Source: Cloacibacillus sp. (GTDB lineage Bacteria; Synergistota; Synergistia; Synergistales; Synergistaceae). Taken from it: a stretch of DNA of 27,728 nucleotides. The stretch is taken from NCBI RefSeq assembly GCF_020860125.1, contig NZ_JAJBUX010000080.1, forward strand, positions 1 to 27,728, written 5' to 3'. Positions 22,623-27,728 of the stretch are shown piece by piece. The notes beneath the pieces are model-generated. The model saw only the letters and a list, made by a program, of their open reading frames with translations, had not been told where the DNA came from and did not search any database. Position 1 is the first letter of the stretch; every line of letters begins with the position of its first letter. The position numbers were made by a program, and so were the translations under genes.

Positions 22623-23015
22623 CTATTCCCTTTTCTGGACTGTTTTGGGGTCGCTGATGCCGCAGTAACGGGCATTGGCCATATGGATGCAGCTGAGCAG
22701 ATAGGCGGAGACAAGGCTTGGCTCCGTCCCCATTTCCAGCAAAAGGGGGAGATTGGTGCGGAATACGCCGGGCTGGTTGTCGTCGCGGTTCCGGAGGCTT
22801 TTCTCCACCGCTGCAGGGACTGAATCAGCGGGAATGGATATGGTGCCGAAGGATATATCGTCGGCGTTGACGAACAGGTACATAATATCGGCACCGGCGT
22901 CGGCATAGCCCGGAGATGCAAACGAAAGAGGGGAGCCCACCGCAAAGAGCATGACGATGAGCGCAAACAGCGCCAGCGTCATCTTTTCTTTGGACCGTAC
23001 AGAAGAAACGATCAT
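22623..23015 (-). CDS. Secreted protein of unknown function
   Basis: I do not recognise this 130-residue protein. It has an N-terminal signal peptide (KMTLALFALIVMLFAVGSPL, ~11-30; cleavage near SFA|SP) and a soluble remainder with two Cys (CIHMANARYC) that might form a disulphide in the periplasm. GGGAGG lies 8 bases before ATG 23015. It lies 115 bases ahead of the OadG-like gene on the same strand and 92 bases behind the small 56-residue gene, so all may form one transcript. Another frame overlapping it on the same strand is open by chance and lacks a signal or ribosome site. Confidence 0.7.
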   Translation of the reverse strand: MIVSSVRSKEKMTLALFALIVMLFAVGSPLSFASPGYADAGADIMYLFVNADDISFGTISIPADSVPAAVEKSLRNRDDNQPGVFRTNLPLLLEMGTEPSLVSAYLLSCIHMANARYCGISDPKTVQKRE

Positions 23016-23107
23016 CGTCCAGGCCTCCCTCTCTTTTGATCTGCAACCTTACAGAGATTAAATACCATTTAACTTAATATTTCAACTACGCACTACTATT
23101 TAAATAT

Positions 23108-23278
23108 TTAACCCATGAATTTTCTCATGAGATATGTGCAGATTATCACCACCGCACACATCACGATGATCCCTAGAGTCCCCGAACCGCTGACTATTTC
23201 AGCAGACGCCTCGGCTGGAAGCGCCGCAAAGGTGAGAAAGGTGAACAACAACAGAAACAGGAAAGTTTTATTTTTCAT
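23108..23278 (-). CDS. Small membrane protein, 56 residues
   Basis: An ATG at 23278 with AAGGCGG about 8 bases upstream opens a 56-codon frame: MKNKTFLFLLLFTFLTFAAL, then PAEASAEIVSGSGTLG, a hydrophobic IIVMCAVVIICTYL helix and a basic end. This is a cleavable signal peptide (ASA|E) or first helix, plus one C-terminal transmembrane helix with a basic tail. The pattern is far from random, and the plus-strand frame over the same bases looks like its shadow. It is the first gene of the minus-strand group leading to the OadG/OadB-like genes. I cannot name a family; an accessory of the sodium pump is a guess from context. Confidence 0.7.
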   Translation of the reverse strand: MKNKTFLFLLLFTFLTFAALPAEASAEIVSGSGTLGIIVMCAVVIICTYLMRKFMG

Positions 23279-23559
23279 CGAACAGCCGCCTTTCTAAGGG
23301 CACAAAAAAGAACCTATCAGAATAACGCCTCTGATAAGTGCTGTTCGTTACTTTTATATCATAAAATTAGGGGAAGTCAACAATAAAACCGACAAGATAT
23401 ATCGAAAAGCAGACTACTTCCTGGAATTTCCACGGGAATTATCATAAAATTTGTATTATTTCAACATAAAAGTTCTCGCCGCCCTTATGAGCGCGATCCC
23501 AGCTAAAATTGAAAAAACATCTCTATTCCAGTAATATTGACCGATGAGGGGGGAAAATC
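23279..23559. promoter_or_regulatory. Divergent control region between the 56-aa gene and a LysR gene
   Basis: This 281-base AT-rich gap must hold both promoters. At 23418-23438 TTCCTGGAA overlaps GGAATTTCC and is followed by TTCCACGGGAA, a cluster of short inverted repeats ~120 bases before the LysR start, a plausible LysR-type binding area. A small TATCAGA/TCTGATA stem (about 23315-23337) lies just upstream of the 56-aa gene. No gene is seen. Confidence 0.4.
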
Positions 23560-24438
23560 ATGGAACTTCGCGTGCTGAAGTATTTTCTGACGACGGCCAG
23601 AGAGGAGAATATCACTAAGGCGGCCCAAAGCCTGCACATTAGCCAGCCCACGCTCTCGCGGCAGCTTATGCAGCTTGAGGAAGAGCTGGGAGTGACGCTC
23701 TTTCACCGAAGCAGCCACAACATAATCCTCACGGACGAGGGACAGCTCTTGAAACGCAGGGCACAGGAGATGCTTTCTCTCGTGGACAGGGCCAAAAACG
23801 AGATATCGCAGAGGAACACGGAGCTGGCGGGCGTCGTCACCATCGGCAGCGGCGAGCTGCGCAGCGTCGGCACGCTGTCCCGCGCCATGTCGGCATTTCA
23901 CGCTGAACATCAACAGGTACAATTCAGCATATACAGCGGAAATGTGGATAACGTCAAGGAGCGCATCGACATGGGGCTCATTGACGTCGGGCTTTTTGCC
24001 GAACCGGCTGACGTTTCAAAGTATGAATTTATCAGGATGCCGGAGACGGAGATAAACGGCGTGATCGTCCGCCGCGATTCCGACCTCGCGTCAATGAAGG
24101 CGGCAACGCCGAAAGATCTGGCGGAGGTGCCTCTGCTGCTCCCCGGACGCGCTCTGCTTCATAACGAATATGCCAACTGGTTCGGAGAATATTTCGACAG
24201 GCTTAAAATCATCGCGAATTTTAACCTGCTCTACAACGCCGCGGTCATGGTACGAAACGGAATAGGCGCCGCTTTCTGCGCCAGGCTCGACTTTGATTAC
24301 GAGGACCTCGTCTTTCTGCCTCTTTCTCCGAAGATGGAGTTTGGCTCGGTTCTGGCCTGGAAGAGGGAAAGCATATTTCCTCCGGCGACGAAAACCTTTC
24401 TTGAGTTTGCCAAGTCATACATCAAAGGCATTTCTTGA
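23560..24438 (+). CDS. LysR-family transcriptional regulator
   Basis: This 292-residue regulator has a canonical LysR HTH: MELRVLKYFLTTAREENITK, AAQSLHISQPTLSRQLMQLE, EELGVTLFHRSSHNIILTDE (residues 1-60), a linker helix and an effector domain from ~90 (GVVTIGSGELRSVGTLSRAM). AGGGGGG lies about 6 bases before the ATG. It is transcribed away from the minus-strand 56-aa/OadG/OadB group, the usual LysR arrangement for control of a divergent target. A terminator follows, so it is probably a single-gene transcript. It is not closely similar to the other LysR protein (20254-21159). Confidence 0.92.
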   Translation: MELRVLKYFLTTAREENITKAAQSLHISQPTLSRQLMQLEEELGVTLFHRSSHNIILTDEGQLLKRRAQEMLSLVDRAKNEISQRNTELAGVVTIGSGELRSVGTLSRAMSAFHAEHQQVQFSIYSGNVDNVKERIDMGLIDVGLFAEPADVSKYEFIRMPETEINGVIVRRDSDLASMKAATPKDLAEVPLLLPGRALLHNEYANWFGEYFDRLKIIANFNLLYNAAVMVRNGIGAAFCARLDFDYEDLVFLPLSPKMEFGSVLAWKRESIFPPATKTFLEFAKSYIKGIS

Positions 24439-24484
24439 AATACGATATAACAATTAGACATTAAAATAAAAAAATAATATTATC

Positions 24485-24517
24485 CAGGCGTTCCCTAATG
24501 GGAGCGCCTGATTTTTT
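24485..24517 (+). terminator. Intrinsic terminator after the LysR gene
   Basis: CAGGCG and TCCC (24485-24494) pair with GGGA and CGCCTG (24500-24510) with one mismatch around a TAAT loop, followed by ATTTTTT. It stands only 34 bases before the next start codon, so the next gene is either read through or has a promoter overlapping this hairpin. Confidence 0.82.
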
Positions 24518-24550
24518 CAGGCAGCGCAGCATTGAGGGAGGCGTATGCTT

Positions 24551-25033
24551 ATGAAGAGATATTTTGCGGCGCTGGGAATTTGGGCGGCTGTGATTTTGTT
24601 TATCGCGTGTTCCGTGCCGGGGAGGGCTGACTGCGGCCCACGGCGGGAGCACGGTGCGCCCCATGAGAGAGATGAAGAGATGGCAGAACGCTGCTACCGC
24701 GATATGTATAAGGCGATGATAGCCAAAGACGCGGAAGGACTTTCGCTGTTGCTCGACGAGTCATTCGTGTTGATACACATGACCGGCGTACGCCAGTCTA
24801 AACAGGAATTCATCGATGCGGTCATGGATGGGGCGCTGAACTATTACACAGGCGACCATCAAAAAAGTCCTATTGAAGTTAACGGCACCATCGCGCGGAT
24901 GACAGGAAGAACGATCGTCGACGCGGCGGTCTACGGCGGAGCAAGACACACATGGAGGCTGCAGCAGCAGATAAAGCTTGTAAAGAAGGGGGAACGTTGG
25001 CTGATGACAGAGGCCATGGCCTCGACGTTTTAA
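24551..25033 (+). CDS. Exported NTF2-like (SnoaL/DUF4440-type) protein
   Basis: This 160-residue protein starts with a signal peptide (MKRYFAALGIWAAVILFIAC); the Cys after Ile-Ala could be a lipobox, but Phe at -3 is unusual, so signal peptidase I is also possible. After a polar linker the NTF2-like cone fold follows: YRDMYKAMIAKDAEGLSLLL, DESFVLIHMTGVRQSKQEFI, YYTGDHQKSPIEV and RWLMTEAMAST, the layout of DUF4440/nuclear transport factor 2 domains that bind or convert small hydrophobic molecules. ATG 24551 is preferred because GGGAGG is 9-10 bases ahead; ATG 24545 is only 3 bases away. It precedes the SDR gene by 215 bases. Function is unknown. Confidence 0.8.
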   Translation: MKRYFAALGIWAAVILFIACSVPGRADCGPRREHGAPHERDEEMAERCYRDMYKAMIAKDAEGLSLLLDESFVLIHMTGVRQSKQEFIDAVMDGALNYYTGDHQKSPIEVNGTIARMTGRTIVDAAVYGGARHTWRLQQQIKLVKKGERWLMTEAMASTF

Positions 25034-25248
25034 GAAGACGGAAGAGAGCTAAAACAGGCTATAAACACCGTATCGGGCATACCCAAATTTGCGCTGGCCG
25101 TAATCTGTCAGGAAGAACGCGGACGGAGGCGATATCTTGGTTACACCGAAAAGAGGCACGGATGGACTATAGACTGGAGCGTCTAGTGATACCCGGCGGT
25201 TAGCCGGCATAATAAACTTAAATATTACGATATCAGGAGGAATTTTCT

Positions 25249-26079
25249 ATGAAAGATACAGTAATCTGGACGGGTGCGGGACAAATCGGCATGGCGATAG
25301 CCAGGCGGATCGGATATGGCAAAAAGATCGTCGTCGGAGACAGAAGCATCGGGAACGCCGAAACGATGGCAAAAATCATGAACGAGGCGGGCTTCGACGC
25401 CGTCCCTGTGGATATGGATCTTTCCAGCCGCGAGTCGATCATGAACCTGATCGCGGAGGCACGCAAATACGGAGAGATATCCGATCTCATCAACGCGGCG
25501 GGGGTATCTCCGAGCCAGGCTCCCGTCGAGACAATATTGAAGGTTGACCTCTACGGGACGGCGGTCCTGCTTGAGGAGGCCGGTAAGGTAATCAAAAGGG
25601 GCGGCGCGGGAGTAACTATCTCCAGCCAGTCCGGCCACCGTATGCCGGCTCTTACGCCGGAAGAGGATAAACTGCTGGCGACGACGCCGGCGGAAGAGCT
25701 TTTGAAACTCGACATCCTTCAGCCAGGCAATATCCGCGACACGCTACACGCCTATCAGATGGCGAAAAGGTGCAATGTAAAGCGCGTAATGGCCGAGGTG
25801 GTCAAGTGGGGGGAGCGGGGCGCGCGTATAAATTCCATCTCGCCCGGCATCATCGTAACGCCGCTCGCGCTTGACGAATTCAACGGGCCGCGTGGCGGTT
25901 TCTACAAAAACATGTTCGCGAAGTGCCCGGCGGGGCGCCCAGGTACGGCGGATGAGGTGGCAAACGCAGCGGAGCTGATCATGGGGCCGCGGGGAGCCTT
26001 TATAACGGGCGCGGACTTCCTCATCGACGGAGGGGCGACGGCGTCGTTCTTCTACGGGCCGTTAAATCCTGAAAAATAG
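25249..26079 (+). CDS. Short-chain dehydrogenase/reductase (SDR)
   Basis: This 276-residue cytoplasmic oxidoreductase has a Rossmann fold with nucleotide motif TGAGQIG (8-14), an acidic residue after strand 2 (VVGDRS, Asp31) that suggests NAD(H), INAAGVS (81-87), the catalytic Ser in TISSQSG (~125), the YQMAK pair (Tyr169, Lys173) and RINSISPGIIVTPL (193-206). The C-terminal FLIDGGATASFF fits classical SDRs. AGGAGG lies 8-9 bases before ATG. A ~30-residue insertion before the catalytic Tyr (LTPEEDKLLATTPAEELLKL) forms an extended substrate lid. A truncated cyclophilin-like gene follows by 13 bases. The substrate cannot be told. Confidence 0.92.
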   Translation: MKDTVIWTGAGQIGMAIARRIGYGKKIVVGDRSIGNAETMAKIMNEAGFDAVPVDMDLSSRESIMNLIAEARKYGEISDLINAAGVSPSQAPVETILKVDLYGTAVLLEEAGKVIKRGGAGVTISSQSGHRMPALTPEEDKLLATTPAEELLKLDILQPGNIRDTLHAYQMAKRCNVKRVMAEVVKWGERGARINSISPGIIVTPLALDEFNGPRGGFYKNMFAKCPAGRPGTADEVANAAELIMGPRGAFITGADFLIDGGATASFFYGPLNPEK

Positions 26080-26092
26080 AAAAGATATTTTC

Positions 26093-26299
26093 ATGAAAAA
26101 AATATTGTCCTCAATTATGTCGGCGGCGCTGCTGGCCGTCATCACAACAGTCTGCCAGCAGGCCGAAAGCGCGGAGATCACGCTGACGGCGGGGGAAAAG
26201 GTCATCACCGCGCGGCTGGACGAAAGTGGGACGGCAGAGGCCTTTATCGCCACACTCCACCTCCGGAATGACGCGCGCCCATCAAGGCATCTTCCATAG
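26093..26299 (+). pseudogene. Truncated exported cyclophilin-like fold gene
   Basis: The 68-codon frame encodes a signal peptide (MKKILSSIMSAALLAVITTV, cleavage near ESA|E) and the first ~30 residues of a cyclophilin-like domain: AEITLTAGEKVITARLDESG then TAEAFIATL. The family normally continues for another ~90 residues; here it turns into an Arg-rich, out-of-pattern end (HLRNDARPSRHLP) and stops right before a terminator. The 3' part appears deleted. The ribosome site is weak. It is either a remnant or a mini-protein; remnant is favoured. Confidence 0.55.
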
Positions 26300-26312
26300 A
26301 CCATAAACCGCA

Positions 26313-26343
26313 AAAGGCGGCCGCCACATGGACGGCCGCCTTT
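26313..26343. terminator. Convergent-gene terminator hairpin
   Basis: AAAGGCGGCCG (26313-26323) pairs perfectly with CGGCCGCCTTT (26333-26343) around a 9-base loop. U-tails are short on both strands (TTT plus / TTTT minus). It separates the plus-strand SDR unit from the minus-strand FAD oxidoreductase, 17 bases from the latter's stop. Confidence 0.8.
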
Positions 26344-26359
26344 ACAAAGAGAGAGTTTA

Positions 26360-27508
26360 TTAGATGAACGCAGGCTCGAAGAATAGGTCGTTTTCGGCAA
26401 ACCTTGCGAGGCGGAAGCGGTGCAGGTCGACAAAAGGAGTCTCTCCCATGAGCATCTCCTTGCAGACACGCCCGCCGGAGGGGCCGAACTGAAGGCCATG
26501 GCCGCTCCATCCGCAGTTGACGAGAAGCCCCTCTACCGGGGTCCAGTCGATGATCGCGTTATGATCAGGCGTATTGTCATAGGGGCCGGACCACTGACGC
26601 ACGACACGGACGCCTCTGAGGGCCGGTATTCTCTTGAGCACGCTCTTGGTGACGCCTTCGAGGAATTTGGCGCTGTTTCCGGCCTCCACCGTATGCGGCT
26701 CGCCGGGGTCGTCCCGTCCGAACATGAAGGTACCGTTCGGGCACTGCTTAAAGTAGGCTCCGTCGTCGAGACAGAGGACCATCGGACAGTCAAAGATTTC
26801 TACTGGCTCCGTGATAAGGATGTTGTGGCGCTCCGGATAGACTGGGAGCTCCACGCCTACTGTCGCCGCCAGCGGCGTCGACCAGGGGCCGGCGGTAAGG
26901 AGCACCTTCGGCGCGTGCCACTCTTCACCGTTCTCCGTCACGACGCCCTTTATTCTGCCGTTTTCCGCGAGCAGCTTCGCGACGGGAGTGTAGGTCTTTA
27001 TCTCCGCCCCGAGACGGCGTGCGGCGTGCCCGTAGGCCAGCGTCAGCGTCTGAGGATTGATGTGCCCGTCGTCGCCGCAGAAGGCGGCGCCGAGGATGCC
27101 GTCAAGATTCAGATAGGGCCAGCGCTCATGTATCTCGGCGGGCGTCATCATCACAGAGGGGATGTCAAGGCTCTTCTGGAGCGTGACGTTTTTGTTTAGC
27201 TGCTCCATGCACGGGTCGGAGTAGGCGACCCACATGTAGCCCCACTGCGTGAATTCGAGCTTCATGCCGGTATCAAGCTCCTCCTCAAGCGTTGGGAAGA
27301 CGGAGAGGTTGTACTTCGCCATACGGAGGTTGACCTCGGTACCGAAGTGCTGGCGAAGGCCAGCCGCCGAACGGCCCGAACCGCCCGAGGAGAGATATTC
27401 TTTTTCAAAGAGGACCGTTTTCACTCCGGCCTTCGCAAGTTCATAGGCGGTAGCTGCTCCATGCACACCGCCGCCAACAATGATCACATCAGCAGTTTTT
27501 ATCGTCAT
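26360..27508 (-). CDS. FAD-dependent oxidoreductase of the DAO family (sarcosine oxidase beta-like)
   Basis: This 382-residue flavoprotein has an N-terminal dinucleotide-binding motif DVIIVGGGVHGAATAYELAK with the acidic end of strand 2 (LFEKE), then SSGGSGRSAAGLRQHFG, the DAO-family FAD/substrate region. The C-terminal NCGWSGHGLQFGPSGGRV is the second FAD motif. The family oxidises the C-N bond of amino acids such as sarcosine, glycine, proline or opines. GGGAGG lies 9 bases before the ATG. It follows the [2Fe-2S] protein gene by 14 bases; this pairing with a BFD-like ferredoxin is typical of multi-subunit sarcosine/proline/hydroxyproline/opine dehydrogenases. Substrate unknown; its other subunits would lie past the right edge. 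Confidence 0.92.
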   Translation of the reverse strand: MTIKTADVIIVGGGVHGAATAYELAKAGVKTVLFEKEYLSSGGSGRSAAGLRQHFGTEVNLRMAKYNLSVFPTLEEELDTGMKLEFTQWGYMWVAYSDPCMEQLNKNVTLQKSLDIPSVMMTPAEIHERWPYLNLDGILGAAFCGDDGHINPQTLTLAYGHAARRLGAEIKTYTPVAKLLAENGRIKGVVTENGEEWHAPKVLLTAGPWSTPLAATVGVELPVYPERHNILITEPVEIFDCPMVLCLDDGAYFKQCPNGTFMFGRDDPGEPHTVEAGNSAKFLEGVTKSVLKRIPALRGVRVVRQWSGPYDNTPDHNAIIDWTPVEGLLVNCGWSGHGLQFGPSGGRVCKEMLMGETPFVDLHRFRLARFAENDLFFEPAFI

Positions 27509-27522
27509 GGCACATTACCTCC

Positions 27523-27728
27523 CTAGTCTTCGTCGGCCAAGAGCATGGCCTTTACCGGCTTCACGGGGGGACGGATGACTCCCGCCCTCACTTCGGCGAT
27601 GGGTTTGCCGGTGGCGCGCGCCAGTTCGCGTACGATGATGTCGCGGCAGCCGCGTCCCTGGCATGGCCCCATACCGACGCGGAGGATGCGCTTCAATTCG
27701 TCAAATTCGGTGTAGCCCGCCGCGATCC
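27523..27728 (-). CDS. BFD-like [2Fe-2S]-binding protein (partial, 5' part outside the window)
   Basis: The minus-strand frame entering from the right edge gives about 67 C-terminal residues: AAGYTEFDELKRILRVGMGP, CQGRGCRDIIVRELARATG and KPIAEVRAGVIRPPVKPV, ending at a TAG (27523-27525). The MGPCQGRGC pair of cysteines and the following helix are the second half of a bacterioferritin-associated-ferredoxin-like [2Fe-2S] domain; the first two cysteines would be upstream. Such domains occur as small electron carriers or at the end of amine dehydrogenase subunits. Size and exact class cannot be told from the part present. Confidence 0.88.
   Translation of the reverse strand, partial: IAAGYTEFDELKRILRVGMGPCQGRGCRDIIVRELARATGKPIAEVRAGVIRPPVKPVKAMLLADED

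Noticed and set aside
21285..22823. A 512-codon plus-strand ORF opposite the oadB-like gene
   Set aside because: Its His/Arg/Asp-rich composition is the shadow of a GC-rich membrane-protein gene on the opposite strand, and the OadB motifs are unambiguous.
22610..22966. A 118-codon minus-strand frame overlapping the 130-residue secreted protein
   Set aside because: It has no ribosome site, a Ser/Pro/Arg-biased composition and no signal peptide; the other frame has all of these features.
23115..23297. A 60-codon plus-strand ORF over the 56-residue membrane protein gene
   Set aside because: It lacks a ribosome site and has an unstructured composition; the minus-strand frame has signal, helices and a ribosome site.

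Overview
The window looks like chromosomal DNA of a member of the Synergistota, probably Cloacibacillus or a near relative. The main evidence is two secreted proteins (11550-14258 and 16908-18269) that end in the Synerg-CTERM sorting tail: a Ser-rich run, a Gly-Cys-Asn, one hydrophobic helix and a basic end. A TAXI-type TRAP transporter, an OadG/OadB-type sodium pump pair and amino-acid-oriented catabolic genes fit that lifestyle. No tRNA, rRNA, CRISPR array, transposase or phage gene was seen. The genus is an inference.

Left part (1-7800): a TPP riboswitch with an attenuator controls a CytX-like permease. A class II aldolase follows with its own promoter, then a shared terminator and an acyl-CoA synthetase on the minus strand. 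Next comes an unusual membrane-anchored periplasmic-binding-protein fusion, a DUF1850 protein and an unidentified multi-pass membrane protein. The last two overlap tail to tail.

Central part (8000-19600), the accessory core: read on the minus strand, a Synerg-CTERM M20 peptidase is followed by a fused TRAP permease and then its TAXI binding protein. About 5 kb away a second Synerg-CTERM hydrolase (peptidase C26 family) is followed by a decayed TRAP permease. This relic keeps only its first ~98 and last ~35 codons plus the same ~105 bp leader. Both hydrolase genes have a matching inverted repeat after the stop. A decayed M20-like N-terminus precedes the C26 gene. The M20 upstream region is present as two diverged tandem copies, one carrying a (GACT)9 microsatellite. 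The simplest reading is repeated duplication and decay of a 'surface hydrolase + TRAP-TAXI importer' module. An AT-rich Sel1-repeat gene lies between the copies, and a small XRE regulator with a 16-bp palindromic operator lies at the edge.

Right part (19600-27728): a minus-strand group encodes a 56-aa membrane protein, a 130-aa secreted protein, OadG-like and OadB-like subunits, a LysR regulator and DeoC. No carboxyltransferase alpha subunit is present. On the plus strand are a second LysR regulator, a secreted NTF2-like protein, an SDR oxidoreductase and a truncated cyclophilin-like gene. The window ends in a minus-strand FAD oxidoreductase preceded by a partial BFD-like [2Fe-2S] protein, a pair typical of amine or imino-acid oxidation.

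All calls were made by reading the sequence. No database search was run.
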